Positions 1 through 7,737 are shown, counted from the first letter of the stretch. The stretch is 55,079 nt of DNA from an uncultured Collinsella sp. (GCA_902494715.1 CABUUJ010000005.1:1-55079); one strand, 5' to 3'. A program made the numbers and translations. The notes: a model not told the origin generated them from the sequence alone.

Positions 1-464
1 AAGCGCTCGAGCACGTCGAGTGCGACATGACGACCGTTGGTGGACGAATGCCACTCGGCAACAGCCTCCGGCGTGGCGGGCGAATCGTTGGAATCGCCCT
101 GGCCACCGGGCACAGTCGCCAGGTCAAGCAGCACGCGAATGTTGTACTTGGCAGCCCACTCAATCGCGCGGTCGATGTAATCGACAACCGAGATGTAGGA
201 GGCATCGGACTCCTGTGAGCCAAAGGCATACCAAGGCACCGGCAGGCGCACGGCGTTGAGGCCGATCTGCGCCATGCGACGGAAATCGTCCTCGCTCACA
301 AACGTCTCGTAATGACGGCGCATGCGCTCGTTATAGGCGGCGGTGCCCATGGCCTCCTGCAGCTCGGCCGCGTTGGATGCACCGGTCGCCGCGTATAGCG
401 ACGGGGTCACCCAAGGCTCGGGAATAAACCAGCCAGAGAGATTAACGCCGAGTATCCTCTCCAT
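1..464 (-). CDS. Glycoside hydrolase family 5-like (exo-beta-glucanase type), partial
   Basis: Only the first ~154 codons are inside the window; the gene runs off the left edge. The translation opens with MERILGVNLSGWFIPEPWVT, the opening typical of GH5 exo-1,3-beta-glucanase-like enzymes. It continues with a segment around GLNAVRLPVPWYAF, matching the conserved Arg and beta-2 strand of the GH5 barrel, and IRVLLDLATVPGGQ, where family members usually have a LDLH-type strand. No signal peptide is visible, so an intracellular enzyme acting on imported oligosaccharides is possible. The ATG at 464 follows an AAGGGGG ribosome site. The catalytic glutamates would lie outside the window. The family call is from recognition, not a search; substrate is unknown. 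Confidence 0.72.
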   Translation of the reverse strand, partial: MERILGVNLSGWFIPEPWVTPSLYAATGASNAAELQEAMGTAAYNERMRRHYETFVSEDDFRRMAQIGLNAVRLPVPWYAFGSQESDASYISVVDYIDRAIEWAAKYNIRVLLDLATVPGGQGDSNDSPATPEAVAEWHSSTNGRHVALDVLER

Positions 465-642
465 CACTGCCCCCTTCGGATCGTGCAGGCCGAGCCTGCA
501 TCGTATTGCATAGGAAAAGTATCGTTTTGAGTATACCCGCGCATGCGGACAGACGACCGAACGGTCTGTAAAGTGGCGCAAAAGCGGGAGGAATGTCTGA
601 GCGGGCGGGCCCGAGATGTGCACGCACGTCGGAAGTAAGCGC

Positions 643-875
643 CGGAAAGCGCATCCCGTTTTTCGCAAAAGACTGGGATGCATTTTCCGTTCGAGGCCTC
701 AATCGGAAAATGCATCCCGTTCTGAGCGCGAGATCTGGGACGCAGTTTCCGCCAAAGGCCGCAAAAGGAAAGCACGTCCCATTCTGACGCCGGATTCCGG
801 GTCGCGCTTTCCCAAGCGACATCAAAGCGGAAAACGCATCCCACTCTGAAGCCAAATTCCGGGACGCAATTTCCG
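643..875. repeat. Tandem array of four ~47-bp stem-loop units
   Basis: Four inverted-repeat units lie at 643-689, 704-751, 767-813 and 828-875, with starts 61, 63 and 61 bp apart. Each unit has a left arm resembling CGGAAAATGCATCCCGT, a 12-13 nt loop, and a right arm resembling CTGGGATGCATTTTCCG. Units are separated by 14-15 nt of unrelated sequence. No gene is visible between 465 and 931. Arms vary between units (GCATCCC, CACGTCCC, GCGCATCC) while the ends GGAAA/TTTCC stay fixed. Function is unknown; it resembles REP/BIME clusters rather than a CRISPR, because the repeats are themselves palindromes and the spacers are short. Confidence 0.85.
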
Positions 876-888
876 CAGAGCCCTCGAT

Positions 889-917
889 AAAAGAAAAGGA
901 CCCCTTTGCAGAGGTCC
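889..917 (-). terminator. Intrinsic terminator after tRNA-Phe
   Basis: Read on the minus strand, a GGACC...GGTCC stem is followed by TTTTCTTTT. It sits 15 nt past the tRNA 3' end. Confidence 0.75.
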
Positions 918-931
918 TAGTCAATTCAAGG

Positions 932-1004
<73 letters not shown>

Positions 1005-1036
1005 ATTTGATGTGTGCCTTGTTTCAAGGCTTGATT

Positions 1037-1064
1037 AGTATAACCAAGGACGCGTTCCGGTCAA
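1037..1064 (-). promoter_or_regulatory. Promoter for tRNA-Phe
   Basis: On the minus strand TTGACC (1059-1064), a 16-bp spacer and TATACT (1037-1042) lie about 33 bp upstream of the tRNA, a good vegetative-type promoter. Confidence 0.75.
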
Positions 1065-1127
1065 CCGAGAATTTTAAAAAAGTTTTTGAGCACAGCCTCG
1101 GTTCTATAAATCGGCACGTCAGAGGCA

Positions 1128-1415
1128 TCAGCCGGCAGCAAGAAGTTTTTCACTCAGAGCCGCACGGGCAAACTCACTTGGCGTCATCCCCTCGGCAGCC
1201 GCCCGTCGACGAATGGCCTCCTTCATTCCCAGAGGAATCTTGACCGACAGCGTTGCCGTCCCCTCACCTGAGAGCGGGGGCCGTCCACGCACGATTCCAC
1301 CAACGGTGTGTTCGCCATCCGGAAACTCTCCGCGCTCGTACGACTCACACCACGCGTCAATCATTTCATCCGTTACAACCTGACCATTAGCGGCCGTATA
1401 CGTCTTGCCCATCAT
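1128..1415 (-). CDS. Ribbon-helix-helix antitoxin-like protein
   Basis: A 95-residue protein. Its C-terminal half contains ATLSVKIPLGMKEAIRRRAA followed by EGMTPSEFARAALSEKLL. This is the strand-helix-helix pattern of CopG/Arc-type DNA-binding antitoxins, where the Ser/Thr-Val-Lys strand pairs in the dimer. The N-terminal half (about residues 1-50) is acidic and polar and would be the partner-binding arm. The start is one of two adjacent ATGs (1415 or 1412) behind an AGAGGGG site. The stop codon of the upstream toxin-like gene overlaps these ATGs, so translation is probably coupled. Role as antitoxin and autorepressor is inferred from the pairing. It lies last in the minus-strand run that begins with the Tad operon. 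Confidence 0.75.
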   Translation of the reverse strand: MMGKTYTAANGQVVTDEMIDAWCESYERGEFPDGEHTVGGIVRGRPPLSGEGTATLSVKIPLGMKEAIRRRAAAEGMTPSEFARAALSEKLLAAG

Positions 1416-1675
1416 CGACCCCTCTGCCGAGCTCGCTCGATCTCTTGCCAGAATTTCTTCTGAACCGGAGACAGGGCATGAATAATGAGCCATCCACGAA
1501 TTAGTTCGACCGCAACAAGTTCCACACTTCGACCATCTGGAAGCCATCCAATGGCAAGCCATCTCGGCGGCTCGTCCTCCGACTCGCGGCGAATGCACTC
1601 AGTAACCGCGAACCAGGCACCAAGCACCTGCTTTTCCGTCAAGTGTTTTTTTGACGTTCGGATGGATCTCAACAT
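1412..1675 (-). CDS. Toxin-like partner (BrnT-like), start region ambiguous
   Basis: An 87-residue reading frame. The body (HLTEKQVLGAWFAV then PPRWLAIGWLPDGRSVELVA and LIIHALSPVQKKFWQEIERA) has the short alpha-beta pattern with a C-terminal basic helix seen in BrnT/RelE-sized toxins, and it directly precedes a ribbon-helix-helix gene. The N-terminus is odd. The ATG at 1675 gives MLRSIRTSKKHLTEK, while an ATG 4 nt upstream (1679), in another frame, gives MDVEIHPNVKK and then shifts out at a run of seven A residues. Joining the two frames by dropping one A would give MDVEIHPNVKKHLTEKQ, which looks like the more natural protein start. So this may be frameshifted, slippery, or simply start at 1675. 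Confidence 0.55.
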   Translation of the reverse strand: MLRSIRTSKKHLTEKQVLGAWFAVTECIRRESEDEPPRWLAIGWLPDGRSVELVAVELIRGWLIIHALSPVQKKFWQEIERARQRGR

Positions 1676-1737
1676 CCATGCATCTTCTCCTCCATCTTAC
1701 CCAATTTCGTATGACGAAAGTCCGCTGTCGCCAATTC

Positions 1738-2097
1738 TTACGCCGGCACTTGTTGGAGGGCGGGAGGTATAGCGAGTATGGAAGGCCGCTCCAGTACTGC
1801 CCAGGCGCCTGGGTGGGAGCACGTGCGCCAGGGGCGAACGTTTTCGCAGCAAGCAAGGACATTGCTGTTGCGATCGATAAAGGCGATGTCGATGGGATAG
1901 GTCATAAGGCAGGTGTGAACCGAGAAGCAGCGCGGAAACGCCATGACAAACGGCAGTCCGCTGGCGGCAATCGGACGCCGTCCCAGCATGCCGCGCAGAC
2001 GCACGGTAAACGACTCCGCCACCACAAACTCGGCCGGCGTCCAGCCCAACCTGTTGAGCGCCCGCGCGTAGGCGATATAGGACGAGACCGCGGTCAC
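1738..2097 (-). CDS. DUF192 family protein at the end of the Tad operon
   Basis: A 119-residue protein matching DUF192: FTVRLRGMLGRR, then MAFPRCFSVHTCLMTYPIDI, AFIDRNSNVLACCENVRPW and a closing AVLERP segment. The family forms a small beta-barrel of unknown function, often exported or associated with envelope proteins. No signal peptide is evident here. The chosen GTG start (2097) overlaps the TGA of the upstream TadE-like gene as GTGA and follows a GGGGGTGG ribosome site; an ATG at 2118 is the alternative. The overlap puts it in the same transcript as the pilus genes, suggesting a role in pilus assembly or pilin handling, but that is inference. Confidence 0.8.
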   Translation of the reverse strand: MTAVSSYIAYARALNRLGWTPAEFVVAESFTVRLRGMLGRRPIAASGLPFVMAFPRCFSVHTCLMTYPIDIAFIDRNSNVLACCENVRPWRTCSHPGAWAVLERPSILAIPPALQQVPA

Positions 2098-2570
2098 ATG
2101 ACCACCCCCGGACGCCATGGATCGACCGTCACCGCGCGCTCATGCGTGAGCACGGCCGGCGCCCCCAGCGAAACGCCGGCGATGCTCAGCGAACTCGGCC
2201 ACGGCTCGTAGTGCATGGTGCAGGTATAGGTCCTAAACGTGCCAGAAAGAGAGAGCAGGCCACCATCCGATGACGCCGCGCCTTGCTCGCTCGAGACCTC
2301 AACCTGTAGGTCATATCTCTCCATGGCATCCTGAATCTGAGCTTGAACGGTCGCGGAAGCGTCAATGGAGCTCTCGTCACCCTCCCCGCCCGGCGCCACG
2401 GCGTGCGCCAGCACGATGTCGGGCACCACGCGGTCGAAGCGCGCGACCGCGCCGGCAAAGATCATAACGTTGTACGCGACGAGAGCCAGCACGAGCAGGA
2501 CAGGCGTGACCACGGCCATCTCGACCGTCGCCTGGGCACGCTCCTCGCACAAGCCCGCGCGAATGCCCAT
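2094..2570 (-). CDS. TadE-like pseudopilin
   Basis: A 158-residue protein. After a short basic lead (MGIRAGLCEERAQ) comes ATVEMAVVTPVLLVLALVAY, the TadE-type class III signal with Glu at +5 and a hydrophobic helix of about 20 residues. The rest, about 120 residues, is predicted to be extracytoplasmic. TadE-like proteins are processed by the TadV prepilin peptidase and are minor components of Tad pili. The ATG at 2570 shares one base with the upstream stop (TAATG), so translation is coupled. No peptidase gene is in this window. Confidence 0.8.
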   Translation of the reverse strand: MGIRAGLCEERAQATVEMAVVTPVLLVLALVAYNVMIFAGAVARFDRVVPDIVLAHAVAPGGEGDESSIDASATVQAQIQDAMERYDLQVEVSSEQGAASSDGGLLSLSGTFRTYTCTMHYEPWPSSLSIAGVSLGAPAVLTHERAVTVDPWRPGVVM

Positions 2571-4735
2571 TACGACCCACCGCCAAAAGCTCCCACCAGC
2601 GTGGCAACATCGACAGTGAGCGGGATGGAGCCGCCTCCCGGCAGCGGGATCTCCGCAAGCGTGAACACCGCGCCGCTGATGGTGCGCTCGACGTGATATT
2701 CCAAGGCCTCGCAAAGTGCCTTGGGGTCAGTCACGCCCAAGGGGATTTTTCGCAGGGTATTTTGAGTTTTGGAGATGCCCGCGATATCGGACCCCGGACT
2801 TTTGATGACATTGGCGGTATCGGTCAGCACCGGTTTTCGCAGACGTAAATCGCATGGTTCGAGTCCCAGCGCCGCCACGGAGGACGAGACGGTGTCACCG
2901 AGCCAGGACGCGATGGAACCCAACGCGCCGCCACCCCCTCCCAAGCCACCGATCAGCTCTCCCATAAGCTCGTCGGCCGCACCCTGGATGTCTCCGTACC
3001 CCACAAGCAGGCGGCCCCAAACATCCATAACGCCATCGAGCACGCCGGCAACGCCGCCCGAACGCTCCTCCAGCGTCGAGAAAAACCGCGAGAGAACGTT
3101 ATTCTGTGCCGTCGCATCATCGGGCGCCAGCACTGCAGCAGAAATTGCACCACGATCGCCAAGCTCAACTGCCGTGTTAAACGAAGAGTTGAGCTCGTCG
3201 GGACTCGTGACATCGCCCGAGACCGCAAAGGCGACCACGCCGTTGCGACCGGGCGGGGCGATGCGCGGACGCTCACCGGATAGTTCTTTGATGGCGGTAT
3301 CGAACGCATTGCCCGCACGGTCGGCTTCGTCCTCGGTCTGACGCTCGAGCTCAAGCTCCTTGTTGCGACAGTCGACGTAGTCCTCCAGGGCGTCTTTAAA
3401 CTTGTCAAAGTGATACTCGAAGCCGTTTTCGATAGAGGTTGAAGGCGCCGCAACAGCACCAAGCGACGAAACGCCAAAATGGCATTTGCTGCATTTATCT
3501 TGCCCATCGTAATCGGCAACCGAAGCAAATCCGCTCGGCGTTCCTTTCTTATAGCTAGGGCAGGTCGTCCCGTAATGCAGATACGCCTTGCCATCGTTCA
3601 CGCTCGTCGGCCACACCGCATCGGTATAGAGTTCCGTCGCCCGAACCTCATCAGAGTTGCGCGGCAGCAGCGGAATATAGGAGGAAACCCTGTCTCCGTT
3701 CTCGGTTATATATGCCCGATCGACTTCCGCGCTCGCATAGGTATAAAACGCCTTACGCGCCGCAGACTCTGCCTTCATCTCGACACTCGAGCCTTGGGGC
3801 TTCTCATTTGCCAGACGCCGATGGTAGTAGTCCTTCGAGCGATCAAGAGCAACTTGAGGCTCCCACGTAATGCTCGATGAGTAATGCGGATTATGAACAC
3901 CGGAGAGATCCGTTAGGCTTTTTGCGCGCTCCCACATACACGAACAGCTGCCGACCGAACCTTTATCCGATCCACCGCAATCCGCTAGCCAGGCGCGCTC
4001 TTTGGCCTTCGCCGTCTCCTCCGATGCTTTTTGTAGCTCCTCGGCCGCGCGCTCCAGATCTTCCGACGCATCTTTAATGGCATCGGTCGAGATTTCGGAT
4101 CCTTCGAGCGCAACAAAATCCGACTCGGATGTCCTGGGCACGGCAAGCGCCGTACCGGTATAGGTCACGCCGTCGGTATCCTGCGCCGATACTGCCTGCA
4201 TGGCACGCGCGGCAACCAGGTACGGCAAGGCGGTCTCAATCTTTTGCAGGCCCTTTGCCGCGCTTTTGGCAAACTTGTTACGCGTTTTAATGATCTGGGT
4301 TCCCGTATCGATGATATCGCTACCGACAACCTCGGCGCCTGGAATGAGAATGGCAACCAAGCCGGTGCCGATCGTGGCAAACCCCGCCAGGCCCAAACTC
4401 AAAATGCTCGCATCCACCACCGTGGCGGCTGTGTGATAGGACGACACCACGTTGGCGCCCGCCAGCGCACCGCTATCGGCCGCCACCTGGGTGTCTCCGG
4501 CGCGTGACATGCTCCATATCGCCGCGGTCGACGAAAACAGCAGCGTAAGCACCACCAGAATGACAACCGCAGAGGAGAGCGTGGTATAGGCACCGTCTTC
4601 GATAAACAAGTCGATACCGGCACGGCCCATAAAGCCGCCCCGCTTGCGGCGAGCGCCTGGTCGACGGCGGGCCGCAAACCCTTGCGTCACCCGCAGCAGG
4701 CAGCGCCTAATCCCATGCAGCAATCCATGAATCAT
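2570..4735 (-). CDS. Large TadG-like pilus-assembly protein with cysteine motifs
   Basis: A 721-residue protein. Residues ~1-40 are basic, followed by a transmembrane helix (TTLSSAVVILVVLTLLFSST) and then QVAADSGALAGANVV, the Ala-rich segment typical of TadG/Flp-associated proteins. A second hydrophobic patch (LGLAGFATIGTGLVAILIPG) follows. The remainder is predicted outside the membrane and includes a coiled-coil-prone stretch (EDLERAAEELQKASEETAKA) and two Cys clusters, one near CGGSDKGSVGSCSCMW and one containing CSKCHFG. The ATG at 4735 has a GGAGGGAG site and overlaps the upstream gene by 29 bp. TadG proteins are proposed to anchor the pilus in the envelope. The Cys clusters could bind metal or form disulfides; this is not established. 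Confidence 0.72.
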   Translation of the reverse strand: MIHGLLHGIRRCLLRVTQGFAARRRPGARRKRGGFMGRAGIDLFIEDGAYTTLSSAVVILVVLTLLFSSTAAIWSMSRAGDTQVAADSGALAGANVVSSYHTAATVVDASILSLGLAGFATIGTGLVAILIPGAEVVGSDIIDTGTQIIKTRNKFAKSAAKGLQKIETALPYLVAARAMQAVSAQDTDGVTYTGTALAVPRTSESDFVALEGSEISTDAIKDASEDLERAAEELQKASEETAKAKERAWLADCGGSDKGSVGSCSCMWERAKSLTDLSGVHNPHYSSSITWEPQVALDRSKDYYHRRLANEKPQGSSVEMKAESAARKAFYTYASAEVDRAYITENGDRVSSYIPLLPRNSDEVRATELYTDAVWPTSVNDGKAYLHYGTTCPSYKKGTPSGFASVADYDGQDKCSKCHFGVSSLGAVAAPSTSIENGFEYHFDKFKDALEDYVDCRNKELELERQTEDEADRAGNAFDTAIKELSGERPRIAPPGRNGVVAFAVSGDVTSPDELNSSFNTAVELGDRGAISAAVLAPDDATAQNNVLSRFFSTLEERSGGVAGVLDGVMDVWGRLLVGYGDIQGAADELMGELIGGLGGGGGALGSIASWLGDTVSSSVAALGLEPCDLRLRKPVLTDTANVIKSPGSDIAGISKTQNTLRKIPLGVTDPKALCEALEYHVERTISGAVFTLAEIPLPGGGSIPLTVDVATLVGAFGGGS

Positions 4736-5219
4736 AATCTCCCTCCAGCCATTCGGGACGCGATCGATACGAGACGTCGACCTTGAGCTCGACATAGCCG
4801 CCCTCACCCGCACTGCCCATGGCCTGCACAAATGCACCGATCACGGGCAGCGGCTTAACCTCGCCGGCAACAGACACGGACGAAACGCCGCCGGCACCGG
4901 CCCGCCCCAACTCGATATCCCACGACAGCGGTCCGCCGGCATGAAAAATCGAGACGTTGGGCACCGCGGCAAGTCTGCGGCGAGTGAACTCCTTAAGGTC
5001 ATCGTCGTCCTCCACCGTCGTCGTGGTCATGAGCCGCGCGGTCTCGGCGGCAGCGGACTCCATGACCGCACGCGTATAGAGCAGGCACACCGGCTGCAAC
5101 GCGAGCAAGATAAGCGTCAAAAACGTCGGCAGCAAAAAGGCGGCCTCGACCGTAGACTGCGCCCGATCCTCGCACGCGATATCAATACAGAGCGATGTCC
5201 TTGGCACCCGTCGCGGCAT
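4707..5219 (-). CDS. TadE-like pseudopilin
   Basis: About 170 residues. CEDRAQSTVEAAFLLPTFLT is a TadE-type class III signal (Glu +5) followed by a hydrophobic helix, then a ~120-residue soluble domain ending in VELKVDVSYRSRPEWLEG. The start is uncertain: ATG 5219 is used here, giving a 38-bp overlap with the preceding small gene; ATG 5246 is also in frame and neither has a strong ribosome site. A minor pilin role with its TadE/TadG neighbours is inferred from family and position. Confidence 0.75.
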   Translation of the reverse strand: MPRRVPRTSLCIDIACEDRAQSTVEAAFLLPTFLTLILLALQPVCLLYTRAVMESAAAETARLMTTTTVEDDDDLKEFTRRRLAAVPNVSIFHAGGPLSWDIELGRAGAGGVSSVSVAGEVKPLPVIGAFVQAMGSAGEGGYVELKVDVSYRSRPEWLEGDYDSWIAAWD

Positions 5220-5400
5220 CGATAACCGACGATGGGGCGACGCCATGAGACGCTGCCCGCTCGACCAGTGCCGCCAAGCGCCCATCGGTGCCAGCGCGCC
5301 AAAGCCCCGCAATCGCCAGCACAATCGATAACAGCGCCACGGTGACGATGGCGTATTCGACGGTCGACTGAGCAGATTCCTCACGCAGGACATTATGCAT
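5182..5400 (-). CDS. Small Flp/TadE-like pilin-related protein
   Basis: A 72-residue protein, MHNVLREESAQ then STVEYAIVTVALLSIVLAIA. The EY pair at the processing site is as in Flp pilins, but Ser replaces the usual Gly at -1, and the C-terminal tail (about 40 residues) is longer than in a typical Flp. It starts 2 nt after the stop of the upstream gene, so it is in the operon. It may be a second, minor pilin. Its N-terminus is a near-copy of the Flp gene at 5929-6162 (LREESAQ-TEY), suggesting an old duplication. Confidence 0.72.
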   Translation of the reverse strand: MHNVLREESAQSTVEYAIVTVALLSIVLAIAGLWRAGTDGRLAALVERAASHGVAPSSVIDAATGAKDIALY

Positions 5401-5401
5401 T

Positions 5402-5965
5402 TCACGACCCCTCCTTTGACTCCGTCGTTTGCGGAACCAGACGCACGGCACGCAGGCGGCACGAGGCATCGCCGGCATCCGCAGCAACCGTCACCATGTC
5501 GACCCAGCCTCGCCCATCGCGCACGATGGCGCCCCATACGTTGCCCTTAATATCGAGATAGCCGCTCAGGGCGAGCTGAGCCGTGGGCACCTCGCGGTAG
5601 GCGCGCAACAGGTCTGCCGCCGCCTCGGTCATCGGTCGGTCCTCGGACCATGCGAGTCGAACCGCGATCGCGTTGTCTGCAGACGGCTCCGTCACGCTGG
5701 CGGCCCGCTTGTCGAGTGCCTGCAAAAAGGTCCGAGCCGTGACGGCGGCATTCTGACCGCCCATATCTCCCGCGCCTTCCGCTTGTGACACCGCCGCCGA
5801 GCCCGATCCCAAATCGGCAGTAGCGCCCGGACGCTGCTGTCGCGCAATGCCCAGTCCCCAAAGCGCCACCGCTATTGCCACGAGCAAACAGGCGAGCACC
5901 AGCGGCGAACCAACAGGACGCCTGCCTCCTACAGGCTGTTGATGCCGTCTTTGATCGCGCTCCAT
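5402..5965 (-). CDS. Single-pass membrane protein of the Tad operon, function unknown
   Basis: Not recognised as a named family. Of 187 residues, ~1-20 are basic and polar, ~20-42 form one transmembrane helix (PLVLACLLVAIAVALWGLGI), and the rest is predicted to be extracytoplasmic. The C-terminal domain has the feel of a small alpha-beta fold: TFLQALDKRAASVT, WSEDRPMTEAAADLLRAYRE, then strands IKGNVWGAIVRDGRGWVDMV. It sits between the Flp pilin and the small pilin-like gene, overlapping the former by 37 bp, so it is probably a pilus accessory factor (RcpB/TadD-like position). The start at 5965 is the longest in-frame ATG. Confidence 0.6.
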   Translation of the reverse strand: MERDQRRHQQPVGGRRPVGSPLVLACLLVAIAVALWGLGIARQQRPGATADLGSGSAAVSQAEGAGDMGGQNAAVTARTFLQALDKRAASVTEPSADNAIAVRLAWSEDRPMTEAAADLLRAYREVPTAQLALSGYLDIKGNVWGAIVRDGRGWVDMVTVAADAGDASCRLRAVRLVPQTTESKEGS

Positions 5966-6162
5966 AGTTCTTCGACTTTGCTCTTAAACGCGACGATGGC
6001 GATAATCGCGATCACTACGAGCACGCCGACCAAGATGGCGTATTCGGTAGTACCCTGTGCGCTCTCCTCCCGCAACAGCGCCTTGGCACGCTGGCGAGCG
6101 CGGATTGTCCGGCAAAAAGCCCAGCTCCAAGCCTTGCCCGCAATGTCGGTCATCGTGTTCAT
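5929..6162 (-). CDS. flp: Flp-type major pilin
   Basis: A 77-residue protein. A basic leader ends in LLREESAQG, followed by TTEYAILVGVLVVIAIIAIV, the canonical Flp motif: cleavage after Gly, Glu +4, Tyr +5, then a hydrophobic helix. A short charged tail (FKSKVEELWSAIKDGINSL) follows. Flp pilins are cut by TadV and polymerised by the TadA/TadB/TadC machine into adhesive filaments. The AGGGAGG site lies 6 nt before the ATG. It is encoded directly after tadC. Confidence 0.9.
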   Translation of the reverse strand: MNTMTDIAGKAWSWAFCRTIRARQRAKALLREESAQGTTEYAILVGVLVVIAIIAIVAFKSKVEELWSAIKDGINSL

Positions 6163-6172
6163 GTATTCCTCC

Positions 6173-6814
6173 CTACATCATCCCGCCTGCTCCCAGCAGC
6201 GGGCCCAATATGGACAGAAGCAACGCCGGCAAGATAAGCGTGCCGGTGGGAATCAGCAACTTGACCGGTGCGCGCTCGATCTCGCGCTCGACTGCGGCGC
6301 GATGGGCCGCACGGATCTCGCGACTTTGAGCAGCCAACGTCTCGGCCAGCGGAGCGCCCAGGGCAAGCGCCTGCCCCACCGTGATGGCAAAGGTCTCGAG
6401 CGCCCTCACGTCCAAATCACGCGCGGCGGCCAACAGCTCGGCCTCGCGCGTCCCCACGCCCACCTGCCACGCCATGCAAGCTCGTTCAAGACGGACGGCC
6501 AGCACCGACCGACGGTTGGCACAGAAAATCTCGAGCGCCGCGTCAAACGAAAGGCCGGCAGAAAGCCCCAGGCGCACCACGTCGATCATCTCGGACACCT
6601 CACCGAGCGACACCCGCGCCGGCCCGCCCGCCCCAATCGCGCCCTTCATTCGCGCGGTCAGGGCATCAATCACCGAGCAGCCCGCAGCAATGACCAGTAC
6701 CGCCTCACGCTTGCACGTCTCTGCAATCTTGCGAGCATCCGCACGCTCCAAACCCGTCGCGGCAAATACGCTCAGGGCACACAGACAAGCCGCGACCCCG
6801 ACCAGGGCGCTCAT
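6173..6814 (-). CDS. tadC: TadC-like inner-membrane platform protein (T2SSF)
   Basis: A 213-residue type II secretion F-domain protein: an N-terminal helix (ALVGVAACLCALSVFAATGL), then the cytoplasmic helical domain with DVVRLGLSAGLSFDAALEIF and ALETFAITVGQALALGAPLA, and a C-terminal hydrophobic hairpin LILPALLLSILGPLLGAG. With TadB it forms the heteromeric platform of the Tad secretion machine. The start ATG overlaps the tadB stop as ATGA (4 bp). Confidence 0.85.
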   Translation of the reverse strand: MSALVGVAACLCALSVFAATGLERADARKIAETCKREAVLVIAAGCSVIDALTARMKGAIGAGGPARVSLGEVSEMIDVVRLGLSAGLSFDAALEIFCANRRSVLAVRLERACMAWQVGVGTREAELLAAARDLDVRALETFAITVGQALALGAPLAETLAAQSREIRAAHRAAVEREIERAPVKLLIPTGTLILPALLLSILGPLLGAGGMM

Positions 6815-7737
6815 AACTCCACCCGCATAATGCGCCGGATAACTACCAGGGCAACGACGTTGAGGGCAAGTCCCAGCACCACGGCGCCCGCACCAGCCGG
6901 CGTCGCAAGACCGCGGCGAAAGTCCGCCGAAAGCAAAGCCAGTACCGCGCACATGCCCGCCGGCATCGCCGCGACCATGTGTGCCGACATACGCGCCTGT
7001 GACGTCTTAACGTCCAGACGGCGTTTGAGCTCAATGCGCTCACCCACCATGCCCGACGCCTCGGACAGCAAGCCGGCAAGCGGAGCCCCGGTACGCTGCG
7101 ATACTTTGAGCGCCAAGGTGACAAGCGAAAGGCCGGGGGCATCGATGCGAACGAGTAGGTCATCAAGTGCGTCGGTCGCCGAGATACCGCAATCGATTGC
7201 CGCCGCCACCCGCAAAAACTCGGTATGCACCGGCTCTTGCGCATGGGCGCCCACAAAGCGCATGCCCTGTGCCAGCGAATGCCCCGAGGCAAGCGACATG
7301 GATAACGCTGTGAATGCCTCGGGCATGGCCTCTTCTACATCATGCTGTTCGCGTCGGCGATCGAAGGTGTCACGCGCGGCACCCACGCCAAACGGCACCA
7401 CCAGCCCCAAGACAAAGCCGATGGGCGACAACGACGCAACGGCCAGCAAAACGCTGCAGACACCGCTCGACAGCAGCAGAAATGCCAGACGAGCCGCGTT
7501 ATCCTCAATAGCAAGCCCAAGGCGATCTGCGGGGATCAGCGACACCCACGAGCGGGCAATCTTTGTCAGCAGGTCGTTTTCCGCCAACTCACGCGGCAGC
7601 TTCTCCGCCATCGATTCGAGCGTCTGGCGCGCCAGCTCCGCCGGCGGCATCCGCGGCACACGAGGCTCTGCCCCACACGCCGTCGCGACAGAAAGCCCCG
7701 CCAAACCCCCTACGACGAGGGGCATAGCGATCTCCAT
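6811..7737 (-). CDS. tadB: TadB-like inner-membrane platform protein (T2SSF)
   Basis: A 308-residue T2SSF protein. An N-terminal membrane segment is followed by a central pair of helices (LAFLLLSSGVCSVLLAVASL and GFVLGLVVPFGVGA), the conserved cytoplasmic block AMPEAFTALSMSLASGHSLA, and C-terminal helices near MVAAMPAGMCAVLALLSA and GAVVLGLALNVVALVVI. The start overlaps the tadA stop by 28 bp. Role: platform for pilus polymerisation by the TadA ATPase. Confidence 0.88.
   Translation of the reverse strand: MEIAMPLVVGGLAGLSVATACGAEPRVPRMPPAELARQTLESMAEKLPRELAENDLLTKIARSWVSLIPADRLGLAIEDNAARLAFLLLSSGVCSVLLAVASLSPIGFVLGLVVPFGVGAARDTFDRRREQHDVEEAMPEAFTALSMSLASGHSLAQGMRFVGAHAQEPVHTEFLRVAAAIDCGISATDALDDLLVRIDAPGLSLVTLALKVSQRTGAPLAGLLSEASGMVGERIELKRRLDVKTSQARMSAHMVAAMPAGMCAVLALLSADFRRGLATPAGAGAVVLGLALNVVALVVIRRIMRVEL

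Noticed and set aside
643..875. CRISPR array
   Set aside because: Repeat units are palindromes with varying cores, spacers are only 14-15 nt, and no cas genes are near.
442..924. Minus-strand frame over the hairpin array
   Set aside because: Its apparent internal repeats only mirror the DNA palindromes; no ribosome site or family.
2570..4735. c-type cytochrome because of CSKCH
   Set aside because: A single CXXCH in a large pilus-operon protein with no other cytochrome features; most likely chance or a metal/disulfide site.
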